Shown here: positions 53,019 through 63,191 of the stretch, in pieces
How the letters are laid out: each line of letters starts with the position of its first letter
How positions within the stretch are numbered: position 1 is the first letter of the stretch
Assembly: GCF_001458115.1 (NCBI RefSeq)
Contig: NZ_CZRP01000009.1
Coordinates: 124,001-188,000, forward strand
Direction: 5' to 3'
Length of the DNA stretch: 64,000 nucleotides
From: Gracilibacillus massiliensis
Lineage (GTDB): Bacteria > Bacillota > Bacilli > Bacillales > Amphibacillaceae
The notes under the pieces: model-generated
What the model was told of the DNA's origin: nothing
What the model saw: the letters and a program-made list of their open reading frames with translations, nothing else
The model's database searches: none
Program-made: the position numbers and the translations under genes

Positions 53019-54602
53019 ATGTTATTAGAAATAAATAATGTTCATTTAGCCGTTGCAGCTAGAACATTAGTAGAAATTGATCACTTGGAAATCCATAAGG
53101 GAGATCGGATTGGATTAATTGGGAAGAACGGCACTGGGAAGACAACCTTGTTGCAGGCAATCTTAAATTATGAAATGTTTGAAAAAGGCGAAATTAACGT
53201 CTTTACTACTATCGATTTACTGCCGCAAATCAAACAACCAATTGGTAACAAAAGTGGCGGTGAGATTACACAAACCTATATCCAACAAGCCTTCAGTCTA
53301 CAGCCTGAGCTTCTTTTGGCAGATGAGCCAACTACACACTTGGATAAACAGCATATTCAGTGGGTAGAAAAAACATTCAAGCATTGGCAAGGTGCTTTTG
53401 TAGTGGTATCTCATGACCGAGCATTTCTGGATACGGTTTGTAATAAGATATGGGAGTTGGATCAGCAACGAATCACGGCATACAAAGGGAATTACAAGCA
53501 ATATCAGGAACATAAGAAGCGTGAACTCTTACATCAACAAACGGAATACGAAAAATATCAAAATAAGAAACAACAATTAGAACGAGCGCTCCGTCTAAAG
53601 GATGAAAAAGCAGCTCGTGCTACTAAAAAACCCAAAGGAGTGAGTCAATCTGAGGCAAGTATTACTGGTGCCAAGCCATACTTCGCAAAAAAACAAAAGA
53701 AATTACAACAAACTTCAAAATCGATTGAAACAAGATTGGAAAAGCTAGAGAAAGTAGATAAGCCATATGAAGAGAAAGCTTTAAAAATGAGTTTACCACA
53801 ACAAGAAAAAATCTTTGGCAGAACAGTCATTAGAATTGAAAACCTTGGTGGACGAATTGGGAATAATGAGTTATGGGAAAAGGCTAACTTTCAGGTGAAA
53901 GGCGGAGAAAAAGTAGCTATAATAGGGAATAACGGAAGTGGCAAAACAACATTAATTCGGAAATTACTAGATCGATCCAGCGGAGTACACCTCTCCCCTG
54001 CTTGTCAAATCGCCTACTTCAAACAAGACTTATCGATTTTAAATAATGGAACAAGTATTGTGGAGAATATACTGGAAGATTCCTTGCATGATGAAACATT
54101 AATTCGAACTGTGTTAGCAAGACTCCATTTTTACAGAGATGATGTCCATAAAAAAGTAGAAGTTTTAAGCGGCGGAGAGAAAGTGAAGGTAACATTAGCG
54201 AAACTATTTTTAAGTAATAGTAATACCTTAGTATTAGATGAACCAACTAATTTTCTGGACATTGAAGCAACTGAGGCATTAGAACAACTTTTAATCGAAT
54301 ACGAAGGTACGGTTATCTTTGTTTCCCATGACCGTCGCTTTGTAGAAAAGGTCGCTACAAAAATAGTGGAGATTAAAGAAAAAGAGGTAATTTCGTTTGA
54401 TGGCGGTTATCAAGAATATATAGAGAAAAGCAAAGTACCGACTGAGCAAGACGATACTAAGGATCAATTATTAGCTATTGAAACAAAAATAACAGAAGTG
54501 CTAGGACGGTTAAGTATAGAGCCTTCTGAACAATTAGAAAATGAATTTCAAGATTTATTAAAGAAAAAACAGCGTCTAACCAATCGGAGTAATGAACAAT
54601 AG
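53019..54602 (+). CDS. ABC-F ribosome-protection protein (VmlR/Vga-like)
   Basis: 527 residues from the second ATG at 53019, with AGGAG at good spacing. Two ABC domains without membrane helices: Walker A GLIGKNGTGKTTLLQAIL and AIIGNNGSGKTTLIRKLL, signatures KSGGEITQ and LSGGEKVKV, Walker B ELLLADEPTTHLD and TLVLDEPTNFLD. Between them lies the charged linker (about 180-270) that reaches the ribosomal peptidyl transferase centre. Proteins of this type dislodge lincosamides, streptogramins A or pleuromutilins. The gene has a leader peptide and attenuator, typical of drug-inducible members. Drug range cannot be read from the sequence. Confidence 0.92.
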   Translation: MLLEINNVHLAVAARTLVEIDHLEIHKGDRIGLIGKNGTGKTTLLQAILNYEMFEKGEINVFTTIDLLPQIKQPIGNKSGGEITQTYIQQAFSLQPELLLADEPTTHLDKQHIQWVEKTFKHWQGAFVVVSHDRAFLDTVCNKIWELDQQRITAYKGNYKQYQEHKKRELLHQQTEYEKYQNKKQQLERALRLKDEKAARATKKPKGVSQSEASITGAKPYFAKKQKKLQQTSKSIETRLEKLEKVDKPYEEKALKMSLPQQEKIFGRTVIRIENLGGRIGNNELWEKANFQVKGGEKVAIIGNNGSGKTTLIRKLLDRSSGVHLSPACQIAYFKQDLSILNNGTSIVENILEDSLHDETLIRTVLARLHFYRDDVHKKVEVLSGGEKVKVTLAKLFLSNSNTLVLDEPTNFLDIEATEALEQLLIEYEGTVIFVSHDRRFVEKVATKIVEIKEKEVISFDGGYQEYIEKSKVPTEQDDTKDQLLAIETKITEVLGRLSIEPSEQLENEFQDLLKKKQRLTNRSNEQ

Positions 54603-55134
54603 CAGGACAATGCGACACTATTGTAGTGGTAATTATGAGATATTATGACTGCGTGACACTCGCTCCGGCTTGTCCGCTTCCCTTTCCGCGGGTTTTTCTC
54701 CTCAGCTAACTTTTTAAGCAAAGTTCGCTTAAAAAGTGGATCTTCGGATAAAAACTTCCCGCAGGAGTGGAAACGGACGCCTGCGCTTTTTAATGCCTTA
54801 CAACTAAAGTAAGAAAAATCATATTGGCGTTATTCCATGTCGCCTATGAATTTGTCTTTAGATCACTTATCATAATTAACAAAATATGTTCCTATCTGTA
54901 ACAAACCAAAATACTAGCATTTGCAATAGTTGTAGAGTTTCATTCAGCGTAGGCGGCCACTTCCACTCCTGTGGGATCGTTTTCCATGAAGATCCACTTT
55001 TCCATGCGGTTTTTGCTTGGAAAAGTTAGCTGAATGGAAAACCCCACGGAAAGGGAAGTGGGCAAGCCAAAGCGAATACCATGTAAATATACCATTTCAA
55101 AAATGCTACCAGAGTTATGTCACATTGTCCTGCT
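54601..55134. repeat. Composite palindromic element, copy C
   Basis: Outer inverted repeat AGCAGGACAATGCGACA (54601-54617) and TGTCACATTGTCCTGCT (55118-55134) differs at one base. Inside, GTAGTGGTAATTATGAGA and CATTTCAAAAATGCTAC are the shared element ends. The left module has core CTTTTTAAGC/GCTTAAAAAG, the right CTTTTCCATGC/GCTTGGAAAAG, again between CAGCTAAC and GTGGATCTTC or their complements. The outer repeat begins at the last bases of the ABC-F stop codon. Confidence 0.8.
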
Positions 55135-55149
55135 TATCTGCAATTTTAA

Positions 55150-55205
55150 AAACCCGAACGATGGCAAATTCTAATAGAAATTGCGTCATCGTTCGGGTTT
55201 GATTT
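55150..55205 (-). terminator. Terminator of the sugar ABC transporter operon
   Basis: Perfect 14-bp stem AAACCCGAACGATG/CATCGTTCGGGTTT with an inner smaller pairing (GCAAATT/AATTGC) and a following T-rich run on the minus strand. Confidence 0.88.
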
Positions 55206-55233
55206 TGTTGAAATACTTTTAGTTCGGTCTTTC

Positions 55234-56394
55234 TTAACCTTTGTTCTTATTATAAACGTCAAATCCAACTGCGATTAGTAATACCATACCTTTAATCGCT
55301 TGTTGCCAGTCAATACCGATACCGATAAGGGACATACCATTGTTCATGACACCCATTACAAGACCACCAACAATCGCACCAATTACAGTACCAACACCAC
55401 CAGCCATAGATGCACCACCAATAAACACGGCAGCAATCGCATCAAGTTCTAGCATGTTACCTGCAGCAGGTGTTGCAGAATTCAATCGTGCCGCAAACAT
55501 TAAACCTGCCAGAGCAGCTAATACACCATTATTAACAAATACCCAGAAAACTACTCGTTTCGTTTTAATACCTGATAAATCGGCAGCTTTCTTATTACCA
55601 CCCGTTGCATAAATGTGACGACCCATAATCGTATTTTTCATAATAAACGTGTAAATGACAATCAATACAAATACAATAATTAACACAGTCGGAATACCTT
55701 TATTTAAAGCTAACTGATAAGCAAACCAGTTAATCGCAAATAAAAGCATCGCAAGTTTTGCTACCGTTACCCATAGTGGGACCACTTCGAAATCATACTG
55801 TATCTGAGTTTTTCTTTTATTAAACTCTAAATAAACTAATACTAATGATAATATAATGGATAATACAATCGTGAAAATGTGTAAATTCCCTGAACCAAAT
55901 AAGTCTGGCACAAAACCACTACTGATTTTTTGGAACGATTCTGGGAATGGCGCCAACGATTGACCATCTAATAACCATAGAGTTAAACCTCTAAAAATAA
56001 GCATTCCTGCCAAAGTAACAATAAACGATGGAATTCCTACATAGGATATCCAAAAACCTTGCCAAACACCGATTAAAGCACCTGCTATGAGAGCGATAAT
56101 AACTGCTAGCCAGACAGGTACATTCATATTAATAATTAACACACCAGCAATTGCACCAATAAATGCTACAATCGAACCTACTGAAAGGTCAATGTTTCCT
56201 GTTATGATAACAAGCACCATACCAACTGCTAATACTAAGATAAACCCATTTTGCAAGATTAAATTTGTAAGATTTAACGGTTTAAAGTTAATCCCGTCTG
56301 TTAAAATGAAAAATAGTCCAGTTATTAATACGAGTGCTATAATCATCCCATATTCGCGAATATTATTTCGAAATAAATTAATTAGCGTTTGCAT
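55234..56394 (-). CDS. xylH: Sugar ABC transporter permease (XylH/MmsB type)
   Basis: 386 residues from the ATG at 56394, preceded by AGGGGGA. About ten membrane helices. Family patterns: [39 protein letters not shown] and [20 protein letters not shown]. It forms the membrane channel of a monosaccharide transporter. The start lies inside the end of the ATPase gene. XylH is preferred over other sugars only because of the linked sensing system. Confidence 0.9.
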   Translation of the reverse strand: MQTLINLFRNNIREYGMIIALVLITGLFFILTDGINFKPLNLTNLILQNGFILVLAVGMVLVIITGNIDLSVGSIVAFIGAIAGVLIINMNVPVWLAVIIALIAGALIGVWQGFWISYVGIPSFIVTLAGMLIFRGLTLWLLDGQSLAPFPESFQKISSGFVPDLFGSGNLHIFTIVLSIILSLVLVYLEFNKRKTQIQYDFEVVPLWVTVAKLAMLLFAINWFAYQLALNKGIPTVLIIVFVLIVIYTFIMKNTIMGRHIYATGGNKKAADLSGIKTKRVVFWVFVNNGVLAALAGLMFAARLNSATPAAGNMLELDAIAAVFIGGASMAGGVGTVIGAIVGGLVMGVMNNGMSLIGIGIDWQQAIKGMVLLIAVGFDVYNKNKG

Positions 56395-57928
56395 CACTAG
56401 TTCCCCCTGTTCCGGTCATATAGCGCATCACGTTTTCTTGATCTGCTTCATCACGCTGTAATTCTCCTGTTATTTTTCCTTCATTCATCACATAAATTCG
56501 ATCTGATAACCCTAATACTTCAGGAAGCTCAGAAGAAATCACTAATACTGCTAACCCTTGTGCAGCTAGTTCATTGATTTGCGTATAAATCTCAAATTTG
56601 GCACCAACATCAATACCTCTAGTAGGCTCATCCAAAATTAAAATGTCAGGTTCTGTGAAAATCCATTTACTTAAAACCACTTTTTGTTGATTCCCACCAC
56701 TAAGATTACCTGCTACTTGTTCTAAGGATGGTGTTTTAATATTTAATTTTTCTCTTAAACTTTGTGATTCTACTACTTCTTTATTTTGGTCAATAACACT
56801 AGATTTAGAGATACGCTTCAAATTAGATAATGTTATATTTCGTTTAATATCATCTATTAGATTCAAACCATACGTTTTTCGATCTTCTGATACATAGGCA
56901 ATCCCTTGCTCGATCGCTTGACTTACTGTATTTGCTTTAATTTGTTTTCCATTTTTATAAAGCTCACCACTAATTCTTCTTCCATACGATTTACCAAAAA
57001 TACTCATCGCTAATTCTGTACGCCCAGCACCCATTAATCCTGCAATACCTACAATTTCACCTTTTTTTATTGAAAAGTTGATATTATCCAATATTTTTCG
57101 ATCTTGATGTTGTGGATGAAAGACATTCCAGTTCTTCACTTCAAATACTGGTTCACCTATAGTTGCTGTTCTTTGAGGGAAACGGCTTGTTAACTCTCGT
57201 CCTACCATCCCTTTGATAATTCGTTCTTCCGAAACTTTTTCCTCTTTGGTATCTAATGTTTCAATTGTTTGGCCATCACGAAGTACAGTAATAGAATCCG
57301 AAACATAGGATACTTCATTTAACTTATGGGAGATTAATATAGAGGAAATACCTTGCTCTTTTAATTCAAGTAATAACTTTAATAAATTCTCACTATCTGT
57401 TTCATTTAATGCTGCTGTTGGTTCATCTAAAATTAGAAGCTTAACATTCTTAGATAGTGCTTTTGCTATCTCAACTAGTTGTTGCTTCCCTACCCCAATA
57501 TCCATTACAGGTGTTTCAGGTGAATCCTTCAAACCCACTCTTTCCAATAGTTTCTTTGATTCGGAAAATGTTTCTTGCCATTTCATCACTTTTCGTGATT
57601 GTCGCTCGTTACCGAGAAATATATTTTCAGCGATAGATAAGAATGGACTTAATGCTAATTCTTGATGAATAATAACAATGCCCAGATTCTCACTTTGTTT
57701 AATATCTCTGAAATGACATTCTTGCCCTTCAAAATAAATAGATCCATCATAAGTACCATGTGGGTATACACCACTTAGCACTTTCATAAGTGTTGATTTT
57801 CCTGCTCCGTTTTCACCTACTAATGCATGAATTTCGCCTTTTTCCACTTGTAAATTCACATTATCCAAGGCCTTTACACCTGGAAATGTCTTCGTAATAT
57901 TGCGCATTTCTAATATATTATCAGACAT
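56378..57928 (-). CDS. xylG: Sugar ABC transporter ATPase with two ABC domains (XylG/MmsA type)
   Basis: About 516 residues from the ATG at 57928, which has GAAGGTGG upstream. The first domain has Walker [17 protein letters not shown] and Walker [14 protein letters not shown]; the second has a degenerate Walker [14 protein letters not shown] but an intact signature [14 protein letters not shown] and [13 protein letters not shown]. This asymmetry is normal for carbohydrate ABC ATPases of the RbsA/XylG type. It energises the permease encoded downstream. Confidence 0.93.
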   Translation of the reverse strand: MSDNILEMRNITKTFPGVKALDNVNLQVEKGEIHALVGENGAGKSTLMKVLSGVYPHGTYDGSIYFEGQECHFRDIKQSENLGIVIIHQELALSPFLSIAENIFLGNERQSRKVMKWQETFSESKKLLERVGLKDSPETPVMDIGVGKQQLVEIAKALSKNVKLLILDEPTAALNETDSENLLKLLLELKEQGISSILISHKLNEVSYVSDSITVLRDGQTIETLDTKEEKVSEERIIKGMVGRELTSRFPQRTATIGEPVFEVKNWNVFHPQHQDRKILDNINFSIKKGEIVGIAGLMGAGRTELAMSIFGKSYGRRISGELYKNGKQIKANTVSQAIEQGIAYVSEDRKTYGLNLIDDIKRNITLSNLKRISKSSVIDQNKEVVESQSLREKLNIKTPSLEQVAGNLSGGNQQKVVLSKWIFTEPDILILDEPTRGIDVGAKFEIYTQINELAAQGLAVLVISSELPEVLGLSDRIYVMNEGKITGELQRDEADQENVMRYMTGTGGTSDANAN

Positions 57929-58017
57929 TAGCTTCACCACCTTCAAAATCTAATAGGAATGAATTTAGTGGTGATCGAAACCACCACTAAATTCTCTTTC
58001 CATATAATTTGTGGAAC

Positions 58018-59148
58018 TTATTCTAGTTCATCTTCAGAATAGTAACCACTGTCCATTACAACTTCTTGATAGTTATCGATATCAACTGATACAGGTTCTA
58101 CTAGATAAGTAGGAACAACCTTTACGTTGTTATCGTATGTTTCTGTATCATTCACTTCTGCTTCTTCACCTTTTAAAATTGCCTCTGTCATATCAATTGC
58201 TACTGCTGCAAGGTCACGAGTATCTTTAAATACAGTTTGTGACTGCTCACCAGCAATAATTGATTTAATCGATGCTAATTCGGCATCTTGACCAGTGATT
58301 ACAGGAAGTTCCAGATCACCAGAACCATAACCTACACCTTTCAATGCTTGAATAACACCACGGCTAATACCATCATATGGTGATAGTACTGCATCTACCG
58401 TTTCTCCACCTGAGTATGAACTACTTAGAATGTTTTCCATACGAGATTTCGCAGTGTTACCATCCCAACGCATTGTTGCCGCTTGTTCAAATTCTGTTTG
58501 CTCACTTTGAATCACTAATTTACCTTCATCAATATAATCTTGAAGAACACTCATCGCACCATCCCAGAAGAAATACGCGTTGTTATCATCTGGTGACCCA
58601 CCGAATAATTCGATGTTAAATGGTCCTTCTTGATTTGGTAAATCTAGTGCTTCTTCAATATAAGATGCTTGAAGTACACCTACTTGGAAATTATCGAATG
58701 TTGCATAGTACGTTACATGTTCACTTTCCATAATTAAACGGTCATAAGATACTACTTGAATACCTTGGTCATTTGCTTTTTGTAATACATTTGTTAAAGC
58801 GGTTCCATCAATGGATGCAATTACTAATGCGTCTGCACCTTTTACGATCATGTTTTCAATTTGCTCGATTTGTTTGTCTACATCATCTTCCGCATACTGT
58901 AAATCTGTTTCATAACCTAATGCTTCTAATTGCTCTACCATGTTGTTCCCATCATCTACCCAACGCTGAGACGATTTTGTCGGCATTGCAACACCGATTA
59001 GACCACCTTCAGATTCTGATGCTTCTTCTCCTCCGTTATCAGAAGATCCTCCATCATCAGTACCACCTTCTGCACTATCATCTCCACCACAGGCAGCTAA
59101 AAATAAAATAAGACCAAATAATAGTGCCAATAAACTAAATTTCTTCAT
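58018..59148 (-). CDS. xylF: Sugar-binding lipoprotein (XylF/ChvE type)
   Basis: 376 residues from the ATG at 59148 (AAAGGGG upstream). Lipoprotein signal with lipobox FLAACGG, then an acidic spacer. The binding-protein fold has [64 protein letters not shown] and [15 protein letters not shown]. These match the ChvE/XylF family of monosaccharide-binding proteins. Together with the two genes downstream it forms a complete importer. Confidence 0.92.
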   Translation of the reverse strand: MKKFSLLALLFGLILFLAACGGDDSAEGGTDDGGSSDNGGEEASESEGGLIGVAMPTKSSQRWVDDGNNMVEQLEALGYETDLQYAEDDVDKQIEQIENMIVKGADALVIASIDGTALTNVLQKANDQGIQVVSYDRLIMESEHVTYYATFDNFQVGVLQASYIEEALDLPNQEGPFNIELFGGSPDDNNAYFFWDGAMSVLQDYIDEGKLVIQSEQTEFEQAATMRWDGNTAKSRMENILSSSYSGGETVDAVLSPYDGISRGVIQALKGVGYGSGDLELPVITGQDAELASIKSIIAGEQSQTVFKDTRDLAAVAIDMTEAILKGEEAEVNDTETYDNNVKVVPTYLVEPVSVDIDNYQEVVMDSGYYSEDELE

Positions 59149-59218
59149 TTGTGTAACCCCTTTCAACCTTTAGTGTTTTTAATCTCTTGCTTGTTTAATA
59201 CTTTACCACCATTCCCAA

Positions 59219-59232
59219 TGTAAGGCTTTACA
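59219..59232. promoter_or_regulatory. cre-like palindrome upstream of the sugar operon
   Basis: TGTAAGGCTTTACA is nearly a CcpA cre site (TGWAANCGNTNWCA), with the central CG read as GC. It lies 71-84 bases before the xylF start. A catabolite or LacI-type repressor site is likely. Confidence 0.45.
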
Positions 59233-59312
59233 TAAAATTAAACTGTTTTTATAAAATTTTAATCTAAATGTAATTTTGTTGTAATATTGATCTATTAATT
59301 CGCATTTAACTC

Positions 59313-59806
59313 AACTGCGCAGTACCAAATGTGGTAATTTCGAATGAAAGTAAATGCGTAACAACCGCTCCGGCTTGCCCACTTCGCTTTCCAGGGGGCG
59401 CGTCTTCAGCTAACTTTTGTAAAGAAGTTCACTTTACAAAAGTGGATCTTCAGATCACGCTGATCCCCTAGGAGTCGAAGTGGACGCCTGCGCTCGATAA
59501 AGTTATGCCAGAGTTTTAATTACGACTTCTATCTCATCATTTAAATGGAAATAGGTATCGGAAGCTCAAATTGATAACTGTCACAACAGTTGTAGAACAT
59601 TTTTATAGCGCAGGCCGCCCACTTTCACTCCTGTGGGAATGTTTTACCTGAAGATCCACTTTTTCGAGCGACCTTTGCTTGAAAAAGTTAGCTGAAGGTA
59701 AAACCCCACGGAAAGGGAAGTGGGCAGCCGAAGCGAATATTTAGTAAATAAAAGATTTCAAAATTACCACTTAGGCTAGTAAATACTCATCAGTTACTTC
59801 GCAGTT
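59313..59806. repeat. Composite palindromic element, copy D
   Basis: Shared inner ends GTGGTAATTTCGAAT and ATTTCAAAATTACCAC (59330-59771), with outer AACTGCG/CGCAGTT at 59313 and 59800. The left module is nearly identical to that of copy A (core CTTTTGTAAAG/CTTTACAAAAG); the right has core CTTTTTCGAGC/GCTTGAAAAAG. It separates the sugar transporter operon from its regulator genes. Confidence 0.82.
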
Positions 59807-59848
59807 TGTGTCTAATTTGGAGTTGTTTTATTTTACACTTCACCTATT

Positions 59849-59888
59849 AAAAAGCACCGATCGTTTAAAATAACGATCGGTGCTTTTT
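59849..59888 (-). terminator. Terminator of the yesN-like gene
   Basis: Perfect 16-bp stem AAAAAGCACCGATCGT/ACGATCGGTGCTTTTT with an eight-base loop and T-run. Confidence 0.92.
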
Positions 59889-61077
59889 AGTCTTGTTGCT
59901 TATATTGCTTTGGTGTTATTCCGACTGATTTTCGAAAGGCTGTGCTGAAATAGTGTTGCGAGTCATAACCCACTCTTTCTGCTACTTCTCTTATGCTAAG
60001 ATCCGTAGTCTGCAAGAGTTCTTTGGCAGCACGTAAACGCATGTGTGTAAGAATCTGAACATAAGATTTACCTAGTTCCTGTTTAATCATTCGACTTAAA
60101 TATACCGTTGACACATGCAAGGATGCCGCAATAGTTTCCAATGTCACATCAGGATCCCGGTAATGTTTTCGTATATATTGCAAGGACTGTTTAACCAAGG
60201 GCGATAAACGCATATACTGGTTAAGTTCTTGTTTTGTCTCTTTATACTGTACGGTGATATTTGTTGCATCTAATGGTATGTATTTAGAGTAAAGACGTTG
60301 ATTCAATTGTTCCATTACTCGCTCTTCTATTTCTATTGTTACATCTGATCGTACCTCTTTCCACAAAAATAAGGTTATAAAATGAGCATCCTCTATAAAA
60401 ATAGCATGTAGATAATCTGTCATTACCTCATCCAACAATTCTTTAATAGCTTGTAACTGTTGCTGTCGGTCTGCTTCTTCTAACAAGTTGTGCTCCGCTT
60501 CTCCTTCAGCCCATTTCAGCATAATAAAAGATGTTGGCGGATCATGCGGTAAATTTAAAAACTGTAACTGTCCCGCTACTTCACTTTCTTCCAATCTCCC
60601 TTCAATCCAATCATGAAAAAAACGTTGGCGAAGTTGTTCATGGTTTTTCTTCACTTGAGAAGATGCTTGATGCAGATAATCTTCTTCTTGTTTTTTTATT
60701 TCTAACTGTTGCTTTATTTCAACTAAAATTTCTACCAACTTATCTGGATTGACCGGCTTTAATAAATAGTCTTCAACCTGTAAACGAATTGCTTCTTGCG
60801 CATATCTAAAATCATCATATCCCGAAATAACTACCATGCGACACTCTGGCAGAATCTCTTTAATCCGCTTCATTGCTGTGATTCCATTCATAATTGGCAT
60901 ATTTAAATCAATTAACAATATATCTATTTCATGTTCAAGCGCTAATTCTACCGCTTCTTCACCATCTTCCGCTTCTGCGATTACTTCCATGCCATAATCA
61001 GACCAATTTACTGACGATCTTACTCCATCCCGTATTATAAATTCATCATCTGCTATTAAAACTTTCCACTCTGACAT
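59887..61077 (-). CDS. AraC-type response regulator (YesN-like)
   Basis: 396 residues from the ATG at 61077; an ATG at 61086 overlaps the kinase stop but is only two bases from GGAG. The receiver domain (1-125) has LIADDEFIIRDGV, phospho-acceptor LIDLNMPIMNG and LKPVNPDKLVE. A helical linker (130-285) follows. The C-terminal AraC double HTH has LHVSTVYLSRMIKQELGKS and IREVAERVGYDSQHYFSTAF. Expected to activate the sugar transporter operon once its kinase senses sugar. Confidence 0.92.
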   Translation of the reverse strand: MSEWKVLIADDEFIIRDGVRSSVNWSDYGMEVIAEAEDGEEAVELALEHEIDILLIDLNMPIMNGITAMKRIKEILPECRMVVISGYDDFRYAQEAIRLQVEDYLLKPVNPDKLVEILVEIKQQLEIKKQEEDYLHQASSQVKKNHEQLRQRFFHDWIEGRLEESEVAGQLQFLNLPHDPPTSFIMLKWAEGEAEHNLLEEADRQQQLQAIKELLDEVMTDYLHAIFIEDAHFITLFLWKEVRSDVTIEIEERVMEQLNQRLYSKYIPLDATNITVQYKETKQELNQYMRLSPLVKQSLQYIRKHYRDPDVTLETIAASLHVSTVYLSRMIKQELGKSYVQILTHMRLRAAKELLQTTDLSIREVAERVGYDSQHYFSTAFRKSVGITPKQYKQQD

Positions 61078-61082
61078 ACTTA

Positions 61083-62903
61083 TCATTGCTCCTTTTCTTG
61101 ATCAGGTTCATTTATTAACGGCAATAAGATCGTAACGGTCGTACCGCTTCGTTCTTCGCTTTCTAGAGATATTCCATAATTCAAACCATGCGTTAATTGG
61201 ATTCTTGCTTGTACATTTAACATGCCATAACCCTTTTTATCTCTCGTTTCCTCGGGGTTTTCTGTCCTTGAAATTGATTGTGCCAAAGCTTCACGCATTT
61301 CTAATAATTGAGTTGTCGGCATCCCTTGACCATCGTCACTGATTGTAATGAGAATACCATCTTCCACTTCCTTAGCATCTATCAAAATATGTCCAGGACC
61401 TCTTCGTTCCTTAATGCCATGATAGATGGCATTTTCAATGATTGGTTGCAAAACAAATTTTAATATTGGTAGATTTTTAATTGAATCTTCAACATCAATT
61501 TTATAATTCAATTTCTCTCTATATCTCGTTTTTTGTATCTTTAAATAGCTTTCAATATGTTCGATCTCTTCTTTCAACGAGATCACGTCGCGCCCCTTGC
61601 TTAACCCAATCCGGAATAGTTTAGCTAAAGACTCGACAACCTCTGCCACATCATTTGCATGTTGTTTACGAGCCATCCACTGAATCGTGTCCAATGTATT
61701 ATATAAAAAGTGCGGATTAATATTCGCTTGTAAACTACGAAACTCTGCATCTCTTTTTTGCCTTTCCTGTCTTTCCGTAAGATGCATTAATTCGTTTATT
61801 TTTGCTAACATCGCATTAAAACTTCTGCCTAGTAAGCCAACCTCATCATCTCTTTTTTCTTTATACCTTACGTTGAAATTTCCACTTTCCGCTTTTCTCA
61901 TAAGAGACATCAATTTTACAATTGGCTTTGATATAGAATGGGATAGAAAATAAGATACCGGAATACCAAATAACATGATAATAAAAATAAATACAACTAA
62001 ATAAAAGTTAATTTCACGTAACCCAAAGACAGTTTCATCTGCCGGGAATACACCAATCGTTACCCAATTGACAAAAGGGGATCGTTGATAGATAAATTGA
62101 ATTTTTTCATCATCTATTGTTTTTGAAAAATCCCCTGATTGCTGTTCGTTGATCCAGTTAATTGGAATTTGATTTACAATCGGTTGCGTAGGCTGATATA
62201 TATTATCACCATTTTCATCGACAACCATTAAGTAACCACTTTTACCCAATGTAACATCTTTCACTGTTTCTGCAATTACTCGTAATTTCAAATCTATTAA
62301 TACAACACCTTGTACTTGTTCTGTAAAAGGATCGATTACTGCTCTTACAACTGTAACAATATCATCATTCTTATAATCAACGATTGACGTTAAGCGTCTC
62401 CCATCAGGTCGTCCAATTATTTTAAAAATCCCTTCATTCTCTACGGCCTCTTGATACCAGGAGGCTTCGGTTAAATCCGTTATAGAGGGGGCATATAACT
62501 CATTACTAATATAATCACCTTGATGATTTACCACCATGATCCCTGCCACTTCCGAAGAAACGGCCGTAAAATCTCTTAAAAATCGTTGTATTTGATATCT
62601 AGTTTCAGATTCATCATTTGGATCACTTTCCGCATCCTCTAAAAATAACTGAACATCATCGTCGTTAGCAATCATATAGGTATGGCTTTGTAAATTACTA
62701 ATATAAAATTCAAATGTTTCATTTACTTTATCTATTAACTGAATGGTATTATCATTCACTTGTTCTTCCATTACACGTTCAACTGTCCAGCTTATTAACA
62801 AAGCTAAACAGAAAATAGGCAAAATACTAATAAGCAAAAAATGTGATATAAGCTTATAACGAATAGGAAAATTATTAATTTGAGTCCAGCGCTTCACAAG
62901 CAT
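61083..62903 (-). CDS. Sensor histidine kinase (LytS/YesM-like, outer Cache domain)
   Basis: About 606 residues. Two membrane helices (about 20-45 and 300-325) enclose an outer sensor domain with Cache-like patterns (GVVLIDLKLRVIAETVKDV, GYLMVVDENGDNIYQ). Then HAMP (HSISKPIVKLMSLMRKAES), a His_kinase domain with the phosphorylated histidine in NPHFLYNTLDTIQWMARK and an ATPase domain with SDDGQGMP. The start is uncertain: ATG at 62903 has a weak ribosome site, GTG at 62921 has none. It overlaps the response regulator and lies next to a solo binding protein. Confidence 0.9.
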   Translation of the reverse strand: MLVKRWTQINNFPIRYKLISHFLLISILPIFCLALLISWTVERVMEEQVNDNTIQLIDKVNETFEFYISNLQSHTYMIANDDDVQLFLEDAESDPNDESETRYQIQRFLRDFTAVSSEVAGIMVVNHQGDYISNELYAPSITDLTEASWYQEAVENEGIFKIIGRPDGRRLTSIVDYKNDDIVTVVRAVIDPFTEQVQGVVLIDLKLRVIAETVKDVTLGKSGYLMVVDENGDNIYQPTQPIVNQIPINWINEQQSGDFSKTIDDEKIQFIYQRSPFVNWVTIGVFPADETVFGLREINFYLVVFIFIIMLFGIPVSYFLSHSISKPIVKLMSLMRKAESGNFNVRYKEKRDDEVGLLGRSFNAMLAKINELMHLTERQERQKRDAEFRSLQANINPHFLYNTLDTIQWMARKQHANDVAEVVESLAKLFRIGLSKGRDVISLKEEIEHIESYLKIQKTRYREKLNYKIDVEDSIKNLPILKFVLQPIIENAIYHGIKERRGPGHILIDAKEVEDGILITISDDGQGMPTTQLLEMREALAQSISRTENPEETRDKKGYGMLNVQARIQLTHGLNYGISLESEERSGTTVTILLPLINEPDQEKEQ

Positions 62904-62987
62904 CCATCCATTCTTTATCACGATGTAATCGTACGTAAAACCCCAACTTCAAGAATCGAGCGACAGCAAAAAAGCAAAGTGGGGGAA

Positions 62988-63007
62988 AACGGACGCTAAC
63001 TTCCTGA
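62988..63007. repeat. 20-base sequence shared in inverted orientation with 49267-49286
   Basis: AACGGACGCTAACTTCCTGA is the exact reverse complement of a stretch in another gene-free gap. It lies in the 288-base gap between the kinase and the binding protein, where no gene is visible. Confidence 0.6.
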
Positions 63008-63191
63008 TAAGTTTCGCTATCAACGAGAATTTAAAACTCTCACTGACTGAAGTCTCACTTTAACGTGGCACTACACAAAGGTTTATAACCACTGACAGTT
63101 TCATGTATTCAATAAACTAAGTAAGGAATATACACCAAAGATAACCTTCCAATACGCTTTACTAACTATTAACAAGAATTTAAAACCCTCA

